Notes: generated by a model from the sequence alone, not told the origin. Shown: positions 1 through 5,716, counted from the stretch's first letter. The stretch is 5,716 nucleotides of DNA from WFQV01 sp964611145 (GCA_964611145.1 CAZSYM010000060.1:1-5716), one strand, 5' to 3'. Program-made: numbers and translations.

Positions 1-122
1 TTTTCCCAAACTGGATACTATATTCTGAAACTTTACACTTTCCCGGCTTAATACATTGCAAACCTTGAAAGGCTTTGTTAAATTTAATGATTAAAATTTT
101 TGAAATGAACGGAAACCTAAAA

Positions 123-593
123 ATGAAAATTTGCGATTTATTGAAGAAAGGGAATGTGTTTTCTTCGCTAAAAGGGGAAAGCAAGGAAGAAATAATAAAC
201 GAGTTAATTGATTCCTTCAAGGGCGACGAGGATGTTAAAGACGTTGAAGCGGTGCGCAAGGCGGTCTTAGAGAGAGAAAAAATAATGTCCACCGGAGTGG
301 GGAAAAGTTTTGCTATTCCACACGCCAAAACCAATGCTGTTAAAGAGATAATAGCCGCTTTCGGAAAGACAAAAGAGCCGGTGAATTTCGAGGCGTTGGA
401 CGGGCAACCGGTGCGACTTGTTTTTCTGCTCGTTGCAAGGGAAGATTTGGTGGGACCTCATATTCGTTTGCTTTCGAGAATTTCACGTATGATGAACAAG
501 GACGAATTCCGAGAAGCTCTCATTTCCGCCGATAGCGAGGAAGAAATTCTGAAAATATTTTGTGACGAAGAAGAAAAGCTTGGGACGGTTTGA
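123..593 (+). CDS. ptsN: PTS EIIA domain protein (EIIA-Ntr/fructose type)
   Basis: A stand-alone cytoplasmic EIIA domain (PTS_EIIA type 2 fold) of 156 residues, the usual size for PtsN-like proteins. Such proteins accept phosphate from HPr or NPr on a histidine; stand-alone forms act mainly as regulators, while fused forms feed fructose/mannitol permeases. The opening MKICDLLKKGNVF matches the family start. The phosphoacceptor is His67 in AIPHAK, and the second conserved active-site histidine is His103 in GPHIRLLSRISRMM. In-frame starts exist upstream (TTG 75, ATG 87, ATG 105). I chose ATG 123 because the family homology begins there and GGA at 111-113 is suitably spaced. No EIIB, EIIC, HPr or EI gene is in view, so a regulatory role is more likely than sugar uptake, but this is inference. 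It is the first gene of a tight cluster, 3 nt before hisS. The family call is firm; the choice of ptsN over a fructose-specific EIIA is less so. Confidence 0.88.
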   Translation: MKICDLLKKGNVFSSLKGESKEEIINELIDSFKGDEDVKDVEAVRKAVLEREKIMSTGVGKSFAIPHAKTNAVKEIIAAFGKTKEPVNFEALDGQPVRLVFLLVAREDLVGPHIRLLSRISRMMNKDEFREALISADSEEEILKIFCDEEEKLGTV

Positions 594-596
594 TTA

Positions 597-1856
597 ATGA
601 TTAAAGCAATCAAGGGAACGAAAGATTTACTTTTCGATGACTTACTCCGCTTCCGTGAATTGGAAAGGGTGGTAAAAGAGACGCTGGAAAATTTCAATTA
701 CTCCGAAATTCGAACTCCCGTCTTCGAGGAAACCCGCCTTTTTTCCCGAAGCATAGGGGAAGAGACGGATATAGTTTCGAAAGAGATGTACACTTTTACT
801 GATAAGGGGGGCAATAGCCTCACGCTCAAACCGGAAATGACTGCCTCGGTTGTGCGTGCGTTCATAGAACACTCGCTTGGCAAACAATTTCCTTTGAGCA
901 AGTTTTATTACATCGCACCCATGTTCCGCCAGGAGAGGCCACAGGCGGGACGGTTGCGCCAGTTTCATCAGTTCGGTGCCGAAGCGCTGGGAAGCAAAGA
1001 CCCGCGCCTGGATGCGGAAATGATAATCATGGCTTACGATATTCTCCGTAAACTCGGGCTAAAACAATTACAGTTGAAAATCAATTCCCTCGGCACTCCC
1101 GAAGCGCGAGAGAAATATAAAAAACTCCTAAGAGATTATTTGCGTCCCCGTCTGAACGAGTTGACCGAAGAAAGTCGAAAGCGCTTCGAAAAAAACGTGT
1201 TGAGAATTTTCGACAGTAAAGCCGAAAACGATAGAAATATAATGACGAACGCTCCTCGCTTGCTTGAATATCTTGACGGGGGAAGTTTGCAACATTTTGA
1301 AAAGGTTAAAAGTATTTTGGACTCGGCGAATATTCCTTACGAGACGGATACGACTTTGGTTCGCGGTTTGGACTATTACACCGACACTACCTTCGAAATA
1401 GTAAGCAATGTGATAGGTGCGCAAAGTGCCCTTTGTGGCGGCGGACGTTATGATTTGTTGGCGGAGCAATTGGGAGGAGCGGCCACTCCGGGCGTAGGTT
1501 TTGCCGCCGGAATGGAAAGAATTCTTTTGGCATGCGAAAAGGAAAGCATAGAGCTTGTGAATAAAGTGCCGGTTGTCCTTTATGTGGCGCGTATCGAAAA
1601 AGAACTGTCGGAAAAGGCTTACGAAATGGCGCTTTACTTCCGTCGGAAAGGGATTCGCACGGAAACGGATTATTTGAATCGAAGCATGAAAGCCCAATTG
1701 CGCGAAGCTAATAAACTCAACGCTAAAAACGTTCTGATTCTTGGCGGGGAGGAATATTCCCGTGGAAAGGTTGTGTTGAAAAACATGGAAACCGGTACTC
1801 AGGAAGAATACCCGCTTGACACTCCTGAAACAATTCTGAGTGCGCTCGCCAAATGA
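597..1856 (+). CDS. hisS: Histidyl-tRNA synthetase
   Basis: Class II aminoacyl-tRNA synthetase that charges tRNA-His with histidine using ATP in the cytoplasm; it normally works as a homodimer. The 419-residue length is typical for bacterial HisRS. The start MIKAIKGTKDLL is the standard family N-terminus. The motif 2 region contains MFRQERPQAGRLRQFHQFGAE (residues 109-129 region) with the ATP-contacting Arg111. The HisRS-specific LVRGLDYYT motif contains the catalytic Arg256. Motif 3 lies in GVGFAAGMERILLA (about 299-312) and follows the CGGGRYD glycine loop. Residues about 325-419 form the anticodon-binding domain. The loop usually read as RPEGT is KPEMTA here (78-83), keeping the essential Glu80. 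The start lies 3 nt after the EIIA stop with only a weak GGGA upstream, and the stop overlaps the next gene's ATG. The gene appears intact and is probably the essential copy. Confidence 0.98.
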   Translation: MIKAIKGTKDLLFDDLLRFRELERVVKETLENFNYSEIRTPVFEETRLFSRSIGEETDIVSKEMYTFTDKGGNSLTLKPEMTASVVRAFIEHSLGKQFPLSKFYYIAPMFRQERPQAGRLRQFHQFGAEALGSKDPRLDAEMIIMAYDILRKLGLKQLQLKINSLGTPEAREKYKKLLRDYLRPRLNELTEESRKRFEKNVLRIFDSKAENDRNIMTNAPRLLEYLDGGSLQHFEKVKSILDSANIPYETDTTLVRGLDYYTDTTFEIVSNVIGAQSALCGGGRYDLLAEQLGGAATPGVGFAAGMERILLACEKESIELVNKVPVVLYVARIEKELSEKAYEMALYFRRKGIRTETDYLNRSMKAQLREANKLNAKNVLILGGEEYSRGKVVLKNMETGTQEEYPLDTPETILSALAK

Positions 1857-2359
1857 AAACCGTTTTTTTCGTACGGCATGCGGAATCGGAAGGGAATTTC
1901 GGAGAGCTAACGGATTTCGAACGTCCTTTAACTTCGAAAGGGAAGGCGGAAGCTTCGAAGATGGCAAATATTTTGCTCGAACGCCATATCAAACCCGACG
2001 CCATGTTTTCAAGCCCCGCTCTTCGTACATATTACACGGCAAGAATTTTCGCAAACGTATTAAATTTTCCGAAAGCAAATTTGGTGTGTAAGGAAAATCT
2101 TTACGATGCCTCACCCTCGGATTATATTGATATTGTTGAGGATTTGCCGGAAAGGTTCTCGAACGTATTTATTTTCGGGCATAATCCCGTGATAACTTCC
2201 GTGTGTACTTTGCTGGGCGATAAAAGAATAAACAACATTCCCACGGCGGGAGTTGTAGCTATTGAATTTCCACACGATTCGTGGGAAGAAATAGATTTGA
2301 ACTCGGGTAAAATAAAGTTTTTTGAATTTCCGAAAAGTACAAACCAAACAGGAGTTTAA
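1853..2359 (+). CDS. sixA: SixA-type phosphohistidine phosphatase (histidine phosphatase superfamily)
   Basis: A 168-residue member of the histidine phosphatase (phosphoglycerate mutase-like) superfamily, branch 1. The short single-domain length and the layout fit SixA, which removes phosphate from phosphohistidine on signalling or PTS proteins. Visible catalytic features are the RHA motif with nucleophile His9 (VRHAES), the substrate-loop segment RPLTSKG (24-30), Arg58 in SSPALRT, and the second active-site histidine His110 in FGHNPVIT. The ATG overlaps the hisS stop as ATGA. No strong Shine-Dalgarno precedes it, so translational coupling to hisS is likely. In E. coli, SixA is known to act on the HPt domain of ArcB and on the nitrogen-PTS carrier NPr. 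Here the gene shares a cluster with an EIIA gene, which makes a PTS-related target attractive but unproven. A broad-specificity small-molecule phosphatase is the main alternative. Confidence 0.88.
   Translation: MKTVFFVRHAESEGNFGELTDFERPLTSKGKAEASKMANILLERHIKPDAMFSSPALRTYYTARIFANVLNFPKANLVCKENLYDASPSDYIDIVEDLPERFSNVFIFGHNPVITSVCTLLGDKRINNIPTAGVVAIEFPHDSWEEIDLNSGKIKFFEFPKSTNQTGV
2350..2354 (+). promoter_or_regulatory. Shine-Dalgarno sequence of the dCMP deaminase gene
   Basis: AGGAG lies inside the last codons of the sixA-like gene, with 6 nt (TTTAAA) between it and ATG 2361. It fixes the start of the downstream gene at 2361 rather than at the longer in-frame opening near 2322, which would overlap sixA and add 13 residues lacking family similarity. 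Confidence 0.8.
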
Positions 2360-2360
2360 A

Positions 2361-2867
2361 ATGGCGGAAAAGAGAAAGCGCCCCAGTTGGGACGAATATT
2401 TCTTGAAGATGGCAATGTTAGTATCGGAACGTGCCACGTGTCCCAGAATGCACGTCGGTTGCGTATTGGTACGCGATAAAAGGGTCCTAGCGACGGGATA
2501 CAACGGTTCTATCCCCGGCCAGCCGCATTGCGACGATGTGGGTTGCCTGATTGTGGATAATCATTGCGTTCGAACCATTCATGCGGAGATGAACGCAATT
2601 ATACAATGCGCACTGCACGGCGTAAGCACAAAGGGTGCAACGGCTTACATCACAAATATGCCGTGTACCACATGCGCAAAGGCTTTGATTGCCGCCGGTA
2701 TAAAAGAGATTGTTATTTTTTCCGATTATCACGATACGCTTGCGGAGGAATTTTTCGCCGCCGCCAATGTGCCCATTCGACGCATGAAGCAACCTCCGAA
2801 GGAAATTGACTACGATTTGGATAGTTTCACCTCGGCACGTAGAATTGAACCGCAAGAGGACGAATAA
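2361..2867 (+). CDS. comEB: dCMP deaminase, ComEB type
   Basis: Zinc-dependent deaminase of the cytidine/deoxycytidylate deaminase superfamily, 168 residues, cytoplasmic. It is predicted to convert dCMP to dUMP, feeding dTMP synthesis. The zinc site is complete: His74 and the proton-shuttle Glu76 in RTIHAEMNAI, then Cys102 and Cys105 in MPCTTCAK. The upstream signature GYNGSIPGQPHCDDVGC (47-62) followed by NHCVRT (67-72) is diagnostic of the dCMP deaminase/ComEB branch rather than of cytidine, guanine or tRNA-adenosine deaminases. The N-terminal PSWDEYFLKMA also fits that branch. The start follows the sixA stop by 1 nt, with a good Shine-Dalgarno. This is the last gene of the cluster and a terminator-like hairpin follows. 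The name comEB reflects family membership only; no competence genes are nearby. Confidence 0.94.
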   Translation: MAEKRKRPSWDEYFLKMAMLVSERATCPRMHVGCVLVRDKRVLATGYNGSIPGQPHCDDVGCLIVDNHCVRTIHAEMNAIIQCALHGVSTKGATAYITNMPCTTCAKALIAAGIKEIVIFSDYHDTLAEEFFAAANVPIRRMKQPPKEIDYDLDSFTSARRIEPQEDE

Positions 2868-2899
2868 GCGCCTCCAACTCCGACTGTGTGCGGTAAATC

Positions 2900-2937
2900 A
2901 AAAACACTTTCCCGTGTGAGGACTATCGGGGTTTTTT
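2900..2937 (+). terminator. Probable intrinsic terminator after the four-gene cluster
   Basis: AAAAAC (2900-2905) can pair with GTTTTT (2931-2936), and CCCG (2911-2914) with CGGG (2927-2930), leaving a 5-nt bulge on the left side and a 12-nt loop. The right arm runs straight into a six-T tract. The GC part is only 4 bp, so the hairpin is weak, but its position just after the last cluster gene and before a gene of different type supports termination here. The rest of the 132-nt gap is A/T-rich leader of the next gene. Confidence 0.45.
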
Positions 2938-2970
2938 AACATAGTTTTTTTTATCTTGTTTTTGAGAAAA

Positions 2971-2979
2971 TAATATTTG
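2971..2979 (+). promoter_or_regulatory. Possible promoter element upstream of the secreted-protein gene
   Basis: TAATATTTG resembles both a -10 hexamer (TAATAT) and, with one extra spacer base, the Bacteroidota-type TAnnTTTG element. I could not find a well-placed upstream partner (-35 or -33), only a T-rich tract. It is about 20 nt from the ATG, so any transcript would have a short leader. Treat this as a weak candidate. Confidence 0.22.
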
Positions 2980-2988
2980 ACAATAATA

Positions 2989-2993
2989 AAGGA
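2989..2993 (+). promoter_or_regulatory. Shine-Dalgarno sequence of the 781-aa secreted-protein gene
   Basis: AAGGA sits 6 nt before ATG 3000. It supports the start, which places an intact signal peptide at the N-terminus. Confidence 0.7.
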
Positions 2994-2999
2994 AAAGCT

Positions 3000-5345
3000 A
3001 TGTCAAAGAAACCCCTGTTAATTTGGGCGCTTTTTTATTTTCTGTTTATAGAAGTACATTCTCAAATTCCCGTGGAGATTGTCGAGTCGGTAGGGAATAA
3101 TTTTTTCTCGGAGGATTCGTTAATAAGCATCTCCGCTACTTCCGCCGATGAGCGAGCGCCGTTCATAATTTCTTCCCGTGATTTCCTTTATTCGATAATA
3201 GAATTTAAAGACACAACGGAGTTTACTCGGTTGAGGATATTCGTATCGACAAACGGCGGGAAAAAATGGAATTATCGAAAAACTTTAGCCGTTTCGCAAG
3301 GGAGTCTTTCCAATCCTCAAGCTTTTGTATATAAAAGCGGTTTTTATGCTACCTTTCAAATGGAGGCGGGAAGCAAACATGCGATTTACGTCTATGAAAA
3401 CGATGATCCCGAATTAAAGGAAACGGGAGTAATCAAAGAGATAATAGAGTCCGAAGACCGATTGGAACATCCTTCTTTATTGGTTATTCCCGACCGAGAC
3501 GCCACTCCTATTATTCATATTGCTTATTTCGACTTTACGCGGCTTACTTTCTCGATTAGTTCAGGCGAGATAAACGGGGAGTTCTTCGAAGCTTTCACTC
3601 ATTCTTTCGGATACCCTGACGGCTTTTTGAGAATCGACAGGGTCGCAGGCTCGGGGCGTAACATGTTCGTATTCAATGCAAAAGTGGACTCGCTAAACCA
3701 AATTGTCGTTCTTGGCTTCACTCCGGCGGACGGTTGGCATGTTAAGTTTTTGACCCAAAGCGTAGAGCCGAAATACAATCCCACAATTTCCGCCTTGGGT
3801 AAAAATTGGATGGTTGTTTATCAAACTCCTACCGCGGTTAAATATTTCGGGCGTTTCGAAGGATACGGATTGGTTAAGAACCATGTTCTTGTTTACGGCG
3901 CTTCTTTCCCAACGGTGCGAATGACAGATTCTCCTAACGGGAAAATAGTTTGTGCTTACGTTAAGAATAAAAGGATATTCAGAAAAGAAAGCTCGGTGGA
4001 AAATCCTTTTGAGTGGAGCGACGAAAAACCTTTTTACGACAGGAATTTCCCGCCCAGCAAGGACGATTTTATTTCTCTTGCCGCGAATTTCTTAAACGGT
4101 GGCGTCGCTTTTTCTACTCTCAATCCCCACGGTGACCATGACGTTTATTTTGCCAAGGTAGCTCCCGGCTTTAAAGCGTTGAAAGGACCTTCGCATCTTA
4201 GTGCTTCTTTGGCGGAACCATTGGGAGTAAAGCTAACGTGGGATGACAATTCCGATTCCGAGGAAGGATATAAAATATTTCGCAAAGAAAAAATCATGGG
4301 GATTTGGGAAATTATTGACAGCGTGGAAGCGAATGTTACCAATTATACCGATACCAACGCTTTGGGCGGAAGGACTTACGATTATTTTGTCCGTGCCTTT
4401 GCCGATTCCGGGCTTTCGAAAATTTCCAATGCGGCGGAAATAACTCTCCCTCATACGGATGTTCCTAATGTTTTCTATTATCGCCTTCATGTATTGCTTA
4501 AGAATACCGTCCTGGGCGATATTCGCGTACCAATTAAAGAAGGTTCGCTTTTGGAACATCAAAAATATTTTTTACCGACGTTTAACTTTAGCTCGGTTTA
4601 TCAAGGCGTGGGGACACCTTACAAAGCGATATCAAAGAGTTATTTTAGCATTGGGGATATAGGTGACGAGGATCTTTTCTTTGATATGTTTCTCGTTTAC
4701 GACTACAATTCGAACGAACCACCGCAAGCCTTTAATGAGAAATTGTTTTTCTACTTCATCGTTAAAGTTTTCAAGCTTCCAAATTTCACTCCTGTGGACG
4801 AAAGCTATGTTTTCCGGGAAGGGGAGTTTTTCACTTTTCACATAGAAAAGGAGGACAGCTTCTTGACTCACGTTCGGAAGTTACGGCTTAACCCGGATAG
4901 CTTAAAGGTGTTTTATATTACGGATAAAGGATTCGATAGTACGGGAGTTTTTACTATCAATAGAAAAGATTTTTTGGAATTCCGAGCAACTCACTTTTCG
5001 AAATTCGGCGGGGGACGGCGCGGGATTACAAGCGTAACAGAAGTTGAAAAAACGGACGAACTGCCGGAGAAATTCGGGCTAAATCAAAATTATCCGAATC
5101 CGTTCAATCCTACCACGACAATTTCGTATTCGATTCCGAATTGTCGAGGGGAACAATCCGTTAATGTAACGCTCAATATTTATAACACTCTCGGGCAGAA
5201 AATTGCAACACTTGTTGAGAAAGAGCAAAAGCCGGGAAAATATTCCGTAAAGTTCAATGCGGGAGCTCTCCCGAGCGGAATTTATTTTTATCGCTTACGT
5301 GCGGGTAGTTTCATCGCTACGAAGAAAATGATTTTGTTAAAGTAA
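3000..5345 (+). CDS. Secreted beta-propeller/FnIII protein with T9SS sorting domain
   Basis: A 781-residue exported protein of unknown specific function. Residues 1-21 form a signal peptide: Lys3-Lys4, a hydrophobic core from Leu6 to Ile17, and likely cleavage at VHS|Q. Residues about 54-388 show a recurring pattern of roughly 50 residues consistent with a seven-bladed beta-propeller. The first unit carries one Asp-box-like STNGGKKW (83-90), as in sialidase/BNR proteins, but I see no sialidase catalytic arginine motif. Residues about 396-485 are a fibronectin type III domain (VKLTWDDNS, GYKIFRKE, YDYFVRAF, SNAAEITLP). Residues about 488-675 are unrecognised, ending in ATHFSKFGGG. Residues about 690-781 are a T9SS type A sorting domain (NYPNPFNPTTT, LNIYNTLGQKI, GIYFYRL, terminal KKMILLK). 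The family pathway is Sec export, then T9SS passage of the outer membrane, with release or surface attachment. Binding or adhesion is plausible; no enzyme activity is evident. It ends 5 nt before a strong terminator. Confidence 0.92.
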   Translation: MSKKPLLIWALFYFLFIEVHSQIPVEIVESVGNNFFSEDSLISISATSADERAPFIISSRDFLYSIIEFKDTTEFTRLRIFVSTNGGKKWNYRKTLAVSQGSLSNPQAFVYKSGFYATFQMEAGSKHAIYVYENDDPELKETGVIKEIIESEDRLEHPSLLVIPDRDATPIIHIAYFDFTRLTFSISSGEINGEFFEAFTHSFGYPDGFLRIDRVAGSGRNMFVFNAKVDSLNQIVVLGFTPADGWHVKFLTQSVEPKYNPTISALGKNWMVVYQTPTAVKYFGRFEGYGLVKNHVLVYGASFPTVRMTDSPNGKIVCAYVKNKRIFRKESSVENPFEWSDEKPFYDRNFPPSKDDFISLAANFLNGGVAFSTLNPHGDHDVYFAKVAPGFKALKGPSHLSASLAEPLGVKLTWDDNSDSEEGYKIFRKEKIMGIWEIIDSVEANVTNYTDTNALGGRTYDYFVRAFADSGLSKISNAAEITLPHTDVPNVFYYRLHVLLKNTVLGDIRVPIKEGSLLEHQKYFLPTFNFSSVYQGVGTPYKAISKSYFSIGDIGDEDLFFDMFLVYDYNSNEPPQAFNEKLFFYFIVKVFKLPNFTPVDESYVFREGEFFTFHIEKEDSFLTHVRKLRLNPDSLKVFYITDKGFDSTGVFTINRKDFLEFRATHFSKFGGGRRGITSVTEVEKTDELPEKFGLNQNYPNPFNPTTTISYSIPNCRGEQSVNVTLNIYNTLGQKIATLVEKEQKPGKYSVKFNAGALPSGIYFYRLRAGSFIATKKMILLK

Positions 5346-5350
5346 ATCCG

Positions 5351-5407
5351 AAAGGACGCTGATTAAAAGGCGTAGTAATTTTCGACTGTGATTGGCGTCC
5401 TTTTTTT
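5351..5407 (+). terminator. Strong intrinsic terminator of the 781-aa protein gene
   Basis: AAAGGACGC (5351-5359) pairs perfectly with GCGTCCTTT (5395-5403). The helix can extend inward by six more pairs (5360-5365 with 5389-5394), three of them G-U, leaving a 23-nt loop. The right arm ends in seven Ts (5401-5407). It begins 5 nt after the stop codon. Confidence 0.85.
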
Positions 5408-5415
5408 CAAATATA

Positions 5416-5436
5416 GAAATACAACAAATGTATTTC
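5416..5436. repeat. Perfect 8-bp inverted repeat upstream of the last gene
   Basis: GAAATACA (5416-5423) and TGTATTTC (5429-5436) are exact inverted copies separated by ACAAA. The repeat lies after the terminator T-tract and 41 nt before ATG 5478. It could be an operator for a dimeric regulator or a hairpin in the 5' leader. It is A/T-rich and has no T-run directly after it, so it is not a second terminator. No regulator is identified. Confidence 0.45.
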
Positions 5437-5467
5437 AAAAAGTAAGTGTTTTTAACATTAAAAAAAC

Positions 5468-5474
5468 GGGAGGT
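5468..5474 (+). promoter_or_regulatory. Strong Shine-Dalgarno of the last gene
   Basis: GGGAGGT lies 3 nt before ATG 5478 and is the longest match to the anti-Shine-Dalgarno in the window. It decides the start of the truncated gene and suggests efficient translation. Confidence 0.75.
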
Positions 5475-5477
5475 GCC

Positions 5478-5716
5478 ATGAAAAAGTTTGTCGTAACAAT
5501 TTTATTTTTTGTTTTGGCGGTGCAACTGGGGGCGCAAAACGCTTCCGATTTTTTCCCAGCGTCGCCCGGTTATGTCTGGTTTTACAAGGCTAACGAGCTT
5601 GATTCCAACAACGTGCCAATCGAGGAAAATTCCGTTTGGACGCGGGATTCATTGGCGGATATGAGCGTATGCGTCGATTGTGTGGGCGCGATTGTTTTTA
5701 ATGCTTATGGGAATGA
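5478..5716 (+). CDS. Exported protein, N-terminal part only (cut by window end)
   Basis: An open frame of 79 complete codons running off the window, with no stop seen. It begins MKKFVVTILFFVLAVQLGAQ, a textbook signal peptide with likely cleavage at LGA|Q (after residue 19). The mature start includes SDFFPASPGYVWFY. From memory, this resembles the N-terminus of secreted proteins common in Ignavibacteria-like genomes, where a FFP...G..W.Y segment opens the mature chain; that comparison is unverified. A CVDC pair of cysteines lies at residues 65-68. The gene has its own leader downstream of a strong terminator, so it is likely a separate transcription unit from the 781-aa gene, although both encode exported proteins. 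Whether it also has a T9SS tail cannot be seen. Function unknown. Confidence 0.85.
   Translation, partial: MKKFVVTILFFVLAVQLGAQNASDFFPASPGYVWFYKANELDSNNVPIEENSVWTRDSLADMSVCVDCVGAIVFNAYGN

Noticed and set aside
1..51. Open frame of 16 codons ending in TAA at 49-51, possibly the tail of an upstream gene
   Set aside because: It is too short to distinguish from chance, and I do not recognise the 16-residue peptide. It remains possible, but there is no support from the window.
56..84. Possible promoter (TTGCAA, then TTAAAT-like) ahead of the four-gene cluster
   Set aside because: Both elements match the consensus poorly and the region is simply A/T-rich, so it is no better than background.
75..122. 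N-terminal extension of the EIIA protein from TTG 75, ATG 87 or ATG 105
   Set aside because: The added residues lack family similarity. The conserved EIIA start MKICDLL begins at ATG 123, which has a reasonable upstream GGA.
1128..1967. Long minus-strand open frame of 279 codons antisense to hisS
   Set aside because: It is the antisense shadow of strongly conserved hisS codons. The product has no recognisable motifs and there is no ribosome-binding site.
2322..2360. Longer start for the dCMP deaminase overlapping sixA
   Set aside because: ATG 2361 has a well-spaced AGGAG and begins at the family-typical N-terminus. The extra 13 residues are just the sixA coding region in another frame.
2880..2893. 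Small hairpins CCG/CGG (2880-2893) and ACAC/GTGT (2904-2917)
   Set aside because: They have only 3-4 bp stems. The latter competes with the better terminator pairing at 2900-2937.
2933..2942. TTTTTAACAT occurs upstream of both secreted-protein genes (2933-2942 and 5449-5458)
   Set aside because: The distances to the start codons differ (57 and 19 nt), the first copy is part of a terminator T-tract, and a 10-mer this A/T-rich is expected by chance.
2977..2982. TTGACA as a -35 box
   Set aside because: A -10 element at normal spacing would fall at or inside the coding start at 3000, so it cannot drive that gene sensibly.
3246..3269. Sialidase activity suggested by the Asp-box STNGGKKW
   Set aside because: Only one Asp-box is visible and no catalytic arginine/aspartate motifs of sialidases are seen, so it supports a fold, not an enzyme activity.

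Overview
The window looks like a chromosomal segment from a bacterium of the Fibrobacterota-Chlorobiota-Bacteroidota (FCB) side of the tree, most like Ignavibacteria, Kryptonia or related thermophile/anaerobe lineages. The main clue is the C-terminal type IX secretion (T9SS) sorting domain of the large secreted protein, with its signature NYPNPFNPTT near the start of the domain and a GIYFYRL...KKMILLK ending. This style is typical of those groups. The lineage assignment is an inference from protein motifs, not from a phylogeny. All genes lie on the + strand.

Left half (123-2867): a very compact four-gene cluster. It encodes a PTS EIIA domain protein (EIIA-Ntr/fructose type), histidyl-tRNA synthetase (hisS), a SixA-type phosphohistidine phosphatase and a ComEB-type dCMP deaminase. 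The junctions are a 3-nt gap, a 4-nt ATGA overlap and a 1-nt gap, so the four are almost certainly co-transcribed and partly translationally coupled. Three are regulatory or housekeeping enzymes with no obvious shared pathway. However, the EIIA protein carries a phosphorylatable histidine and SixA removes phosphate from histidine, so those two may be functionally linked. A modest terminator-like hairpin follows (2900-2937).

Right half (3000-5716): two genes for exported proteins, each with a clear N-terminal signal peptide and a good Shine-Dalgarno sequence. The first (781 aa) is complete. It has a probable seven-bladed beta-propeller with one Asp-box, a fibronectin type III domain, a roughly 190-residue module I do not recognise, and the T9SS sorting tail. 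It ends at a strong intrinsic terminator (5351-5407). The second starts at 5478 and is cut by the window end. Between them lies a perfect 8-bp inverted repeat.

No RNA genes, insertion sequences, CRISPR arrays or integrases are visible. Most of the window is well explained. The points most worth following up are the EIIA/SixA pairing, the propeller periodicity and unrecognised module of the secreted protein, and the inverted repeat upstream of the last gene. I found no convincing sign of a wholly new system.
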